Assembly: GCA_022577435.1 (NCBI GenBank)
Contig: JAKOON010000005.1
Location: 12,680,724-12,744,723, forward strand
Origin: Embiotoca jacksoni
Lineage: Eukaryota > Chordata > Actinopteri > Embiotocidae
Direction of reading: 5' to 3'
DNA length: 64,000 nt
Shown here: one piece after another, positions 13,223 to 24,784 of the stretch
Position numbering within the stretch: the first letter of the stretch is position 1
Layout of the letters: the number at the start of each line of letters is the position of its first letter
Program-made: the position numbers and the translations under genes
The notes under the pieces: generated by a model
Seen by the model: the letters and a program-made list of their open reading frames with translations, nothing else
Told to the model about the DNA's origin: nothing
The model's database searches: none

Positions 13223-14402
13223 TCAAACCTTTGGTCAGTTTTTGTTCTGATATTCCTCTGATAAATATCTTAACGTCCTCCGAGCTGTCTTAACTCACTA
13301 CGGTAGCAGAATGTTTTGTCTGTTTAATTTATAACAGCTACGCATCCGAACCGCAGGCCGAACACACCCATGTTTCATTAATAAGTATTGCTGTTGTTGA
13401 CCTCTGATGTAGATACCAGGGCCGTGTTTACCTATGACATCATCTTCTGTCCTCTGACTACACATTACAACACTGCTCAGTCTGACGGGGCTCATTCATA
13501 AGCTCCAAGTCAAACTGTTTATTAAGGTCTATTAAATCTGTACTAGGCCAGAAAAACAGAGGCTTACAGAACTCTTTTCAATCCGGAAACTAGAAATCTT
13601 ACTGGAATGTCTGCTCCAAAAACAGATTTTCAGACCGTAAAGCCCCTCTGAGCGGGACGTGGTCTCAGTATTTCCTAGGTATCACTGTGCCCGTTTCCTG
13701 CTTAAAAAAAACCTGTTGGGCAACTGCCGAACAGATCAGCAGCATGGCCTGAGTGAAACACATCCGTGTCATCTGGTTGTACGGGGTTTAAGCTAATTAC
13801 AGCGATGACTCATCTGATTTTGTACAATCAGGACCTGTAAATGACACACAGTACAAAGGTTTAGAGTTGGGCTACAATGCCTTGTGTTTATTGGAGTGTT
13901 TACAGTTAATCATCAATATACCGAGGTTAGGAACCTCAAAGCCCTTCTTAAGGCTAAGAAACAGTTATTGCACTTTCTCACATGATATTCTTCATTTTTT
14001 TACTTGCAGAAGATTTTTCTGTAAAAAAGAAAAAAAAAAAAAGCTTTTAAAAATAAATCTATACTATGAGGTACAACCAGCATACATTGTGTAATATGGC
14101 TAAGTTCTGCATTCATGCAAATTCATTTATGGCTTTTAACTGTATGTACATACTGTTTTGCTGCATACGTGCAAAACTACAGTTGAAACATATTACAATC
14201 ACCTGTATCAAAGCTCTTATTTTCTGTGTTCACTGTAAAGCTCTCATTATTTTGAGTGAGGAGGTGTAATCATGAATTTATTAATAATACATGTGATTAT
14301 TAGGTACAGGCCTAACATGAAGCTGTTTATTGCAAGAGGCTGAAGGTGACTGCTTTGTGTTTTTATACAAGGCATCCAGAACAGGAAGTGCAAGAGTGCA
14401 TC

Positions 14403-14408
14403 AATAAA
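14403..14408 (+). promoter_or_regulatory. candidate polyadenylation signal AATAAA, possibly tpo
   Basis: This AATAAA is on the tpo strand about 1.2 kb after the tpo stop. Another AATAAA-like site lies near 14052. Which one is used cannot be decided from sequence. Confidence 0.3.
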
Positions 14409-14793
14409 ACCGAGGCCATGCTAAGACTCAAAGGTCTTGGCTGTGGTGTTTGAGCTGATGACTGAAAGTAGCTCAGAAATGCGAGACAACATTGTATTCA
14501 TGTAAAAGTAAAGAAACGCAAATCATTGCTCTGTGAAAACAATACAACTATTACATCACATAGCTGTAATACTTGAGGTAAAAAAAACAACAACTAAAGA
14601 CTGTATCTGCTTCCATTCTACTCATGATTTCAACAGACTAATACCTGAAACATGGCACGCATAGCAAGACAAGTGAAATGTGACCTGATTACCAAAAGGG
14701 ATAAAGATAAAGGTGACATATTTCTTTAATACGTCAAAGAAAGTTAACTTGTTTTTTTATTTTTTTATTATCTTTGACAGTTTCAACAACAAA

Positions 14794-15377
14794 AAAGTTT
14801 GGGCACCCAGATATGGTCAGAACTTAATAATAGGGACAGTCATTTCAAGCAATAATACTTTGGTATTCGCTGAGAACTATTAAACTATTATTTCACTGTT
14901 AATCTGCCAAACCTCAGTGTGACTTCCATGCTTCCTGTTAACTGCCATTTCTAAAAAATTATTACAAACTGAGGACTACCTATCCTCTAGCTACCTGTAA
15001 ATGCTTTGCTATATTTTATATTCGTCTTCTGCTTTGTGGGCAACCTTCATTTTACATTTCAGAGAGCTAGGCAGTTGCTCAGGAGGAGGTGGGACAAGGT
15101 TTGAGTATTTATGAAGAGTTCAGATTTGCCTCCCTACCAACATCGGTGAACAATCCATAGGCCTAATAATCTTATTAAGATTATCTCAGTGCTCAAATCT
15201 CTTTGGGTGCCCAAACATTTACATGGTGACCCCTTCTTTTTTTTTACTTGGAAACTAGAATAATTTTCCTTAAAATGTTGCAAAGAATTTTTCAATCTTT
15301 AACTTCATGCCGTTTGGAGATCAGTTCATCATCTAATCAAGGGGAACAAAAATCATGAGCAGGGGTGCCCAAACTTT
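14794..15377. mobile_element. DNA-transposon relic or MITE bounded by 15-bp inverted repeats
   Basis: The left end aaagtttgggcaccc (14794-14808) is the exact reverse complement of the right end gggtgcccaaacttt (15363-15377). A third, nearly identical copy, gggtgcccaaacattt, sits at 15205-15220. The 0.55 kb between the ends has no long open frame. This fits a non-autonomous DNA element, and the sequence reminds me of a repeat common in fish genomes. No clear target-site duplication is visible and the family is not assigned. Confidence 0.5.
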
Positions 15378-15487
15378 AGTGTGGTACTGTAATTTTCTGG
15401 CATGTGGTACAATAGAAAAACACATTCAACATTTCTGGGAGTAACACGATCTTCACCACCATGTTGTTTTTATGTTTTTCCTGCTGG

Positions 15488-15493
15488 TTTTAT
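15488..15493 (-). promoter_or_regulatory. candidate polyadenylation signal for rab3il1
   Basis: TTTATT on the plus strand is AATAAA on the rab3il1 strand, 217 bases after its stop codon. Confidence 0.45.
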
Positions 15494-15709
15494 TCTAATT
15501 GTCTCATTGCATTTCATAAAGTGGCACATGAACACTTTCTGTTTCCCTTGTTGGTTGACCTCTGCTGCTGCAGCACTACTGCTGTACAACCTGATCAAAA
15601 ACTGATCTGAGACCTGTGTGTGACCACAGTTACCCCAGACTTCTCTTGAGTAATCAAGGTCCTGGGATCATGGCATCCTGTTGGCTGGTTCAGTGCACTG
15701 TCGGGTCCT

Positions 15710-18700
15710 CTAGCCCTGGTCGGTGTGGTAGAAACCCAACTTGGCCACGGTCATCTCTCTGCGAAGGCGCAACACCTCCCAGAACATCTGCTCCGCTGGA
15801 CGAGGACAACAAAAGAAAAAATTGTCAGCTGCCGAGGAAAACATCCCTGCTGGCAAGCAAGAACCAAAAGAGACAACGAAGACCTAAAATAAATTCACAA
15901 GTTTTCAAATGCAAACGTGCAGTTTGTCCGTGTTAACTTACCATCATGTCTCACCAGGCCCTGCTGGATGTACCGGATGTAAGTAAAGAAGTTGCAGACA
16001 GCTGTGATCTAGAAAGGTGAAACAAGGACAAGGCCACATGTAGCAGCGCTAAACAGCAGCAACAAAAGTGTTTCTAATGAAGGTTACAGAAGAAAAGTGA
16101 CCGTTACCCGCGCTCGGCTGGATGGAGAGATGTAATAGTAGCTCCCCTTGTCGCCGAGTTTAATGCGATGTCGGCAGAGCCGTGACATGCCGCTTAACGC
16201 ACATTTTCTGCAAGAGAAGAAGATCAGTGGTAAAAAATACACATGAATACACTCAATCATCAGACAGCAAACATTAAACGAGTTACAGATCTTCATGTAT
16301 TCAGCAAAGAAACCTAAACATCTGAACTTTGAATGAAGCAGAGCACGTTCCAGGTGGAAACACACTTTAGGATAGAAGAGGTGCACGATCAGAGAGAGTT
16401 AGTCACAGAAAGACGAGGCAAGAGGAAATGGTTGGAGGGTGCAATAATGTAAACCCAGGACACATGCAGGATCTTATTTAGCACATTCATTTGCAGATTT
16501 GTTTCCAACTCTCCACACATCTGGATAGACAGACTTCACTCCATGCCACAGTAATGAGTTAGTGAAAAGCTGAATGGATGATTGGCTCCTGAGAGGACTT
16601 ACGTCTCTATTGCAGCCCTAAAGCCACTGAAAAAAAAAGATTTTAGATCAGACAGTGATTAGAAATGTGCCCATGAATTAAACCACTCTCAGATACAAGG
16701 TAAGGCAGTGAAAAGGCTTCAGCTACGATCATAAATCATCAGTGAAGGAACCAAAACCAAATAAGAGTGACTGTTCAGTGTTGAATTGACCATATTGTGT
16801 AGCAGTAAGTGGTGAAACAGAGGACAGGGTGACAGTTAAGTATAGACGTGCTAACTCACTTAGGACCTCCACACTCTACAGCCGAGGCTTTAACCATCGG
16901 TAGAGCCGACATGGCCACAGGCTCGATAGTCAGAGAGTTGTTCTCCACTGCGCTCTGAACCAGCTGGGACAACTGTGGACAACAGCAATCACTAAATGAA
17001 AACATTACTTCAACACAAATGCATCAGCGTGGTGACTGTACAGAGAAGCAGGGAGAGTCTGACCTCCGATCTGGTGAAGGAGAGGCAGGGTCCGATGTCT
17101 TCTCTGTAAATACGACTCAGGAAGGCGGAGGAGCGGTCCAGACTCGAATGTTCCTTCCACATCAAAAACTCTGCAAACAGAACCGAGTCCATCTGCACAG
17201 AGAAAACAAACCATCATTCACTCTGTCAGGAAAATGACCAAAAGTAATCCACAAAGACAAGGTGAGCTGGCTGAATTCTGCTCTGGAAGGATAAAAAAAA
17301 AAAAAAAAGTCTGGTACAAGGAGAATCTGACCTCCCAGCAGCTCGACAATATATATTCAAATCTGTGGTATTACTGACCAATAAACTTACAAACAATTAA
17401 ATATAAAATTTGAATTAGGAACTTTACTATCCACTAGATTCAGGACAGGCATCGCAAATCATGGCTTTAAAAGGCTGTTGTAGAAACATCATTATAAATC
17501 CAGAGAGGAGCTGTGCACACACTTCATGAAAGAAGCATAAAGACACTCTGCATTTGAAAGGGACATCTTGCTGTTCGCATTTCTGGTGGTTAGAATGTCT
17601 GTAGCAGCTCCTCAAATATTCAAAATAAATATTCTGCCCCCCGCTGTAGACTTTCAGACGATTAAAGAACATGTTTTCAAAGTAAGACTTCCATCCAGGC
17701 TGCTCCTTGTGTAAACAGGGATTTGAAGGAAGTATGAAGAAATGCTCGGTATCCACTAATGATGAGATGGAGTTAAAAGAACCAACTCTCACTACAGCCT
17801 ACAGACTGACAGATTTTTTTTTTTTTTAAAGCTGATATCATGAAGCAGTGTATCATTTTGATTATTAAACACACGATAAACATTTTTGATGAGGCTTTAT
17901 CCAAGATATGTTTTAAAAATCACAACCATGATATGTACTGAGAAAGACATTTTATGGTTGAAAATTGCCATTTCTGTTCTGCAATTTTTTTTTTTGCCTT
18001 TTTGTCAGACACGGACACAAATACAGTTATATCTTTAACAGACTGATATTAGCAGTAATTATTAGTGATGCTTTCAACAGAGATGGCTGGCTAGCTCATC
18101 TCATGTTCATCTTACAGCCACACAGAAAAAGATTCAATACTCCTGACTGGTCAATTTGTCTTTGATGAACTGGATTAAGATGCCGTCAGACTGGACTGAT
18201 CATACTCTGAGGTTCACGGAGACCACTTAGACCTCTGGGGAAGAAAATACGGCCACGGGTGCATAAATACGGATCATTACAGAAAACCGTGCCAGCAGCT
18301 GATTATTAAAAGGTTTATGAGGTCAGGTTGAAGGGATGGAAGTTACCTGTCTGCTGTCAGTGCCTCGCCCTTCCCCCTGTCCCTGCCAATAATCAGGGTC
18401 ATGGGCCGCACTGACAGCCTGGCCAGGAACCAGGCAGAGAATCAGAGAGAGGAGAGCCGGAGCGGCAGGCTGAGAGAGGAAGAGACGCCACACACGGACA
18501 GGAAGGTCAAGTCGGGGAGAGGTTAGCAGCGATAGACAGGAAAAACAATAAGCAAAGAGAAGAGTGACTGGAAAACGCAGTAAGAGCCGCAAGAGGAGGA
18601 ATCCAGACGTCACAGAAACATACTTGAAGGCTACCAGGTTACCTCTCGGTCCTCTTTGGCCGCAGGCTGAATGGTTACTGATGACGGTTCTGGTTTTCCA

Positions 18701-21700
18701 GGTGAGGATGGAAAGGCACCGCTGGCGCTCTTGTTGCGGCTGTGGCCCCCGACATGTTTGTACGCTCCTCTGGTGCCTGAAGACTGCAGCTGGGGATGCA
18801 GCTGGCGGTTTGGTGAAGAAGGTGTGGACGTCAGCACCAGAGTCTTGAGCGCCGTCACCTCCGCTTGCAGAACATCAATCTGGAAGTCAGACACAGAAAG
18901 AAAGAAAGAAAAAAAAAAGGCTATTTATGTCTTTTCATTGTTTGTAGATAACCGTCATACTAAAAATAAAAAATAAAAACCTTTGATTAAAAGCCTTTTT
19001 TAAACACAAATCAGAGTAGATTCAGAAATAGCTTAGGTGCCACGCAGGCATTGTTAAAGGACAAAGTGTCCTGAGACTCATTCAGCTGTTTTAACAGAAG
19101 TTAAGACACACAGTCAAACAACTTCACTCACCTTCCCCTGAGCCTCCTTCAGTTGTTTCTCTGCTGTTGCTTGTTTGACATTCGCTTCACGCACCATCTT
19201 ATGAGCCTCCTGTTGAAAAGTAGATCAGAACATGGAACATCTGATAAAGCGACTACCTGCTCAGCACAGAGACAGAGTTAGTGAGTGCCTGGTGAACAAA
19301 GGGAAACACTCAACAGTTAAAAACAGAACAAAAAGGGGGTGAATATTCAAGTTATACTCAGGTGAACGGAAACATCCTTTTAATTTAATCTTAATGTTGC
19401 TTTATGTTTACTGGATATATACACAGGTATCCATTTTCAGACAAGCTCATGTTGCCTGAAAAGGTTTAATTATATCGAAGTTGTTGCTACAACTTGGTTG
19501 TTTTGGCACTGAGGGATGCAGGCTGAATAAGATTGTGACTTTTGACAGCACAACTTCGCTTCCCTCATCATCATCATCATCATCATCATCTGTCAAAATT
19601 ATAGTGGACTCAGCAGAGAGTGACAATTACTGCTGACCTCAAACAGACTGGCGGTCAGCTCCTCCAGCTCTTGCTCCAGCTGATTCCTGACTTGCGACAG
19701 ACGCTCACACTCTTTGTCTTTTAGTTTCAGTTCCTGAGATGTGCAGGAGAAAATGTCACAACCACATTAACAAGGAAGAACATTTGCTTTGTCAACTTTT
19801 TTCCTTTTTTTCTTCCAGGTCACACTATCTTTTGTGTGTCTGTGGGTGTGAGCAGAAAGTAGGTTACAACACCTTCTTTGCAGCGTCCAGTTGTTCCCTG
19901 AGGATCTCTGACCCCTTTTCTCTAATTTCTTTCTCTCTGATCTCCAGCGAGGAGCTGCGGAGCCGGGATAGCTGGCCATGACCTCTGCCTGAGGTGGGCC
20001 CCGCCTGGCCTCCTCCCTCCACCCTGGACTCTGGATCCAGATCTACCAACCTTCACAGGACGACACAAAAACATATCATCAACACAAACGCCAATTTCTG
20101 TCAAAACTGTGACAGCGAGAGGCGTCAATTCAGCCGTATGTTGGTTTCGGAGGATGCAGTCAGTGATGCTTTGAGTCACGTTACCTTGACAGGTGTGTCC
20201 AGTGTGCCCACCCTGTTTACAAAGCTAATCCACTGGTATCTATTTATAATATACTGTTGTATTCAAGCTTTTCAGTGAAATAGTTTCCATCACAACACCG
20301 CTGGATGTTGACGTGATCCGTGTAATTCATACAAAACAACTGGAATCTATACATCTTTTTCACAGCAGACATCCGAGTGGTGACTAGTGCTGCAAATTAT
20401 TATTCTTTTTTTTTTTTTTATTAATGATCAATGTTTTCTTTCTGTTTCTCAAAGCCCAAGGTGCAGCCTAAAATGTCCCGTTTTCTCCCGACCAAAAGTT
20501 AACAACCAAAAGACATTCTGTTTATTATCACGGAGGACTAAAGGAAACCAGAAAATATTAACATTTACCAAAGGAATCAGAGAATTTTTTAGCATTAATC
20601 ATAATTATTTTAGCAACTAAATGATTAATAGATTATAAAAATAGTTGATTCATTTGTGGATCAACTAATCGACTGATAGTGACATTTGTGAGACTAACAT
20701 TAACAACGGCGCCAATGTAATGAAATGTCCCAATGAGCCATGAAAGTGTAACAGGAAGCCAGCCTGCACAATATCAGACCCCCGACCATGAAGCAGCTCA
20801 ATGAGATTCAGACTTCATGCGTTTTATTATTTGCATCTGCGCTTTTTCCACTCCGACATGTCAACATAACGTGTTTCCATCTATCTTTCAAGAAAATATT
20901 TGCTTATCCTTCATTTTTACACCAGAAGTTACGCCCGACAAATTTTTAAAACATCCTCTTTCCAACTCTGGTGTGTCTCACATGATGTTCCCAGCTGTAA
21001 AAAAAAACAAAAAAAAAAAAAACGCTTCAGACCCCGGAGGGACCCCGGACCGCAGTTTTGTCTCCCTGTGATACTGCATCAACAATCCCAACATTCAAAG
21101 CACCAGAGCCCGCATTGTTAGTCGCAGTAACTTCCATCTCCAAGCTGCGGTTAAAGTCCAGGTCAAAGCAGGTAAATTAAAGCAGACATGAGCAGGCTTT
21201 TAGCTGCCTAGCCTTGTGAGCTAACCGTTACAACTTTTTTTTTTTTTTTACCACGGACAGGTCTCGTCTTTTCTATCCGCTCTTACCCTGTCAGCGTCCG
21301 GGACAGCGGAGCAGCCTTCCCCTCCTGTCCGTGTGTCCGTCAGCTTCTCCCCCTCCGCTTTCCCGCGGCCGCCGCTGCTGTTGTTGTTGTTGTTGTTGTT
21401 AAATGTACAAATATTGTACAAACCGAGCAAACGCTGGCGAGTTTCAGTGAAACTAATCCCAGACGTTTTAAATCAGAGCGCAGGAATGCGGACGCTGACG
21501 TAGACAAACAACAACAACAACAACAACAACAGCAGCAGCCACAAAACGATGACGCTCAGGGGTAACGCCGGTTTAGGTTAATTTTAACAAAAAAATATCT
21601 GGTCAGTTTCTTCTCATTACTTCCAGGCAAGAAAAACGAGTGTCTCCTCTGCCTCTGCCCTCTTTTCTGCAGGTCACATGACAGCGCATCCACTCCCCGA

Positions 21701-21730
21701 GAGAGAGAGAGAGAGACAGAGAGAGAGAGA

Positions 21731-21791
<61 letters not shown>

Positions 21792-23280
21792 CCTGTCCGG
21801 ACACAGAGCCGAGGCAGCATGTAGTCCTACCAGAGCTCAGCCCGGCCTGATGGAGCACCTCTCAAGGCCAGATGTTTAGTTTGTGGAGTTACACATATAT
21901 ATTTTTTAAGCATCAAGTCTGGCGCTTTCAGGGCTGCAGGGCTGCTTTTTTTTTTTTTTTTTGGAGACACTCTGCTATAAACAGATATTAAAAACACTTG
22001 AGTATTGCAATCATACAGGAGATGATAATTTACACTTTACCGAAATGAACATTAATCAAAAAGTAAATGAATATAAAATATATTTAATGACATAAAACGT
22101 CTTACCTCTAGAATTAGTCGGTGAACTTGTGCAGGTGTGTGTTGGAGATTCCTCAAACTTTTGTGTTCATATTTTGTGTTTGTGTAAAAATGACTGTCGG
22201 TGGACACATGATCTGATTTTTTTTTTTTTTTTTTTTGAAACTCTTGAGAAGTCACAGACTCCTCTGGGAACGCTGGTGACTCAGGAGTTTAAGACACCCT
22301 GCATATAATCTCAGCATGCCTTGTGTGGGTTCACCTCTACTTCTCCCCTCATTTCCTGTCCGATCTCTGCTGTCGCCTCTATTAGAGACCAAAAGTCAAA
22401 TCAAAACAAGTCCTGGTCTGACCGCCACACGCCTCCAGCCGCAGCTCTACATCTGCATCTGTGTGCTGGCCTGTGCTGCGGTGACATGCAAAGCGTGCCT
22501 AAGATGGTTGGAGTTTACCCAATGAATAAATATAGACATTTGTTTGCCACTTTACATGCCGCAAGACTTTACGCCATGACGTGATGGTTAGAGATGAAAG
22601 CATCAACAACCCTGAAAGGGAAACTCCTTCACAAAGAGCAGGAGTTGTGAGAGAGCGGCGAAATACTTCATCGGCCCTGTAAACTTTAGATGATTCTTCA
22701 TGCATGTTTCTTAGTACTGGAGCTGGACTGACCGGTTGTCCAACAGAACCACCTCTTCTCAAGGATTTGTGTTGTTTGATAATATGCTAAATTAAACAAA
22801 TATCTCCAGAGGATTTGGGCAGAATAGTCTTTGACAGACTGTTGGGAGTGTAGATACAAACATGTGTCTTCTGTGCAGAAAACAAATATAATGCATTATC
22901 TTAATGTCCTTAAAGCTCTGTTTAAGCGTGTAGTATAGTGTTCAATATAAGGCATCTAGCTAATTTCATAAAGTTAACAACACAGCACACCCTCTGGCTG
23001 CCTTTTTAAACAACAACACTTTTTGATGTTTGCCCCACGCAGGTCAGATCAGACTCATCTTTAACACTTACCGTCCAACAACACAGCCTCCCTCCTCAGT
23101 GACTGGGCTGGACTTGTGTGTTACTACAGGCACATTAGGTGTCCCAAAAAACACTGCAGAGGAGTATACTGCTATTCCAGACCTCCCCACCGTGAGGACT
23201 TCATATCCCGGGCTCGATGAAGTTGAGGAAGGTGGAGAGGAGGAAATCTGGACACTGTGAATCCCCTCGAAGGCATCCAT
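15710..23280 (-). CDS. rab3il1: RAB3IL1 (GRAB/Rabin-like) Rab guanine-nucleotide exchange factor
   Basis: Sec2-family GEF for Rab8 and Rab3-type GTPases, linking Rab11 membranes to exocytosis. Ten core exons encode 430 residues: 23072-23280 (ATG at 23280), 19873-20050, 19638-19733, 19132-19209, 18643-18879, 17064-17192, 16860-16972, 16108-16207, 15942-16008 and 15710-15795. The Sec2 coiled coil is read across 19132-20050: RLRSSSLEIREK.., ERLSQVRNQLEQELEELTAS, EEAHKMVREAN-type, QLKEAQGKIDVLQAEVTALK. The C-terminal part reads CRHRIKLGD, YYYISPSSRARITAVCNFF, YIRYIQQGLV and a final REMTVAKLGFY. The first exon (MDAFEGIHSVQI..) resembles the Rabin8 N terminus and ends in phase 2, exactly what the exon at 20050 needs. 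Choice of RAB3IL1 over RAB3IP rests on the AEF-W spacer and on the best1-fth1 neighbours. Optional exons are listed separately. Confidence 0.88.
16603..16626 (-). CDS. rab3il1: 24-nt in-frame microexon of rab3il1
   Basis: A long T-rich tract and cag acceptor precede, and gtaagt follows, a 24-base segment on the minus strand. Included between exons 16860-16972 and 16108-16207 it gives ..GGP-N-GFRAAIE-T-KC..; skipped it gives the usual GGPKKC of the family. Both joins keep the frame, so it should be an alternative exon adding eight residues just before the C-terminal CALSG motif. Confidence 0.6.
18347..18418 (-). CDS. rab3il1: candidate 72-nt cassette exon of rab3il1
   Basis: The segment lies between tggccag (acceptor) and gtaact (donor) on the minus strand. 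It is 24 codons long, phase 0 at both ends, and open (AVSAAHDPDYWQGQGEGRG..). Direct joining of the flanking exons already gives the family sequence, so it would be optional. An upstream acceptor would lengthen it in the same frame. Evidence is splice sites and openness only. Confidence 0.3.
19565..19590. repeat. (TCA)n trinucleotide repeat, rab3il1 intron
   Basis: Eight to nine TCA units lie in an intron. Confidence 0.9.
21240..21560 (-). promoter_or_regulatory. CpG-rich segment with a donor site: possible internal promoter and first exon of rab3il1
   Basis: This stretch has many CpG dinucleotides and GC boxes (ccgcggccgccgc) in an otherwise AT-rich intron of rab3il1. On the minus strand a strong donor (cagg|gtaaga, exon edge about 21288) follows roughly 150 bases without any ATG. 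That would suit a 5' untranslated first exon of a shorter transcript starting downstream of the ATG exon at 23280. No initiator or TATA box is evident. Confidence 0.4.
21376..21400. repeat. CTG/TTG trinucleotide repeat
   Basis: CTG units pass into TTG units in the CpG-rich segment. A similar ACA/CAA repeat lies at 21505-21539. Confidence 0.9.
21700..21791. repeat. compound (GA)n(CA)n(TA)n microsatellite
   Basis: About 15 GA units with one interruption pass directly into about 24 CA units and then TA units. Confidence 0.95.
21792..23071. other. first intron of rab3il1, no supported exon
   Basis: The interval lies between the CpG-rich segment and the first coding exon. It has short poly-T runs and scattered small open frames without family similarity. 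Confidence 0.5.
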
Positions 23281-24784
23281 GTGTGTCTCAGGCAGTGCAG
23301 AGACTCATCAGAAGCTGCTGGATATCTTCAGTAAAGATCTAGTTAGTAAAAGTGTGTTCAGTTCCTAAGATACAGAAAAGACAGAGTTACATACTGCAAC
23401 ATAAAATCACACAAAAACTCAAAGTTAATCCAGTCTTCCGCAGGACAAGCCGTGACCTGTGACGAGTTTAAACTATAACTAAAACACGTCTTTCCTCTCT
23501 GAATACTGCACAGCTAGATGAGGTCAGGCTCTTTTCTTTGCAGGTTGTCATGCTGAAGGAATTTATGTCTTTGAGCTATTTAGAGTAAACATAACTAAGG
23601 AAGAGTATCACACAGTGTGATAAATGTATACTCTGGGACGCCTTAAAGGCAAAAAACAAATAGAATACACTCACCACAAAGGACAAAAGTGATTCTCGGT
23701 TGTTGCCAGTGCACCAAAAATCTGAAAAAACATCAGAAATTCGGCTTTGATCTTGAGAGCTCAGTTCACCAAACTCTGCACTTCGCCCTGCTGTTGGCCT
23801 CCTGGTGAGACAGGAAGGGTTAATCACTAACACCTTCTGACCAGTAACCACTCAGCTGTACACATTCTTTCCAGCAGGGGGCGTCGCACACACCTGACCG
23901 GGAGTCTGCAGGATGAAATAGTGAATGCTGCTTCAAATGGAGGAAGAAAAAAAATCAAATCCAGAGATGGGAATATGTCCAGAGGTGTGTGTTTGATACA
24001 GGAAGAAGTAGAGAGAAGCATGTGTGTTAAACTTTGAAACGATGAATCAGACTTTCATGAATTTTTTTTTTGGTTCAGTGAATTATATTCCTGATTTTAA
24101 GCATTCATGCCTCGAACCAGCCTATTTGTGGCAGTGTGGGTTCTCTTCTGCCCTCAGATTTGTTCAGATTAACAGGACCCGGCCCTCACAATGCAGCTTT
24201 GTTGCAGAAACAGATTAACACATCAAGTGACCGGAGGTTTAGGAGTGCCTTGCTCTCTTTTTCTTTTCCTGCTCTCCTTTCTCCAACATTCTCGCTGGAC
24301 GCTGCCGCCACACATCTCGAGCCACAGAGAGTACGATGGCCAGAGCTTTTCAGTGGTAAGTGTGAAATCTTGACCTATTGTGACCTTCAGATTTTTCATT
24401 CCTCTGGTTTAGCTGTGCAAAGTTCCCTTCAGAGGTAGTGCCATATTTCATCAATCAATATAATGAGAAAAACGAATAATTCAACTAATATTTAAGTAGA
24501 AAATGAATATTAATTTGAGTTGATTTAGTATGGGAACAGTGCTCAACAGGGATGTTTAAATCCTAAATTGTGGGTCATACAATAATTAACTTATCTGAGT
24601 TGCACCTCATGTCTTGTTTTACTTGATTATTGTAGATATGTGACCGATGTTGGCCTTATGAGATCCAGACTGATCGCTGAAGCTGAGCTCTGGCAGAGCA
24701 CAGAAAACAACACCACGCTGGTCTCCTTCATGTCAGGCTACAGTCAGACAGCAAGTTGGCCAGCAAGCAGCAGCAGCGGCAGCA
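23281..24784. other. rab3il1-best1 head-to-head intergenic region with best1 5' exons
   Basis: The start codons of rab3il1 (-) and best1 (+) are 1.5 kb apart and point away from each other, so promoter elements of both lie here. A donor at 24356 (cagtg|gtaagt) and an acceptor ending at 24635 suggest a best1 untranslated first exon ending at 24355 joined to an exon starting at 24636. The transcription start is not resolved. Confidence 0.5.

Larger units (their letters stand above)
13223..15709. other. tpo 3' region and tpo-rab3il1 intergenic sequence
   Basis: The sequence is AT-rich with no convincing exon on either strand. tpo (+) and rab3il1 (-) converge here, so both 3' UTRs must end inside it. 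It contains a candidate tpo AATAAA near 14403, the inverted-repeat element at 14794-15377 and a rab3il1 polyadenylation candidate at 15488. Confidence 0.6.

Noticed and set aside
21060..21145. Minus-strand ORF starting at 21137 (MEVTATNNAGSG..) as an alternative first coding exon of rab3il1
   Set aside because: It has an acceptor and good start context, but no donor in the phase required by the exon at 20050, and it ends in a stop.
23030..23260. Plus-strand ORF ending ..EEEIWTL behind a good-looking acceptor
   Set aside because: It is the complement of the first coding exon of rab3il1 (23072-23280, minus), whose N terminus, donor and phase all fit the downstream exons. The plus frame is a shadow.
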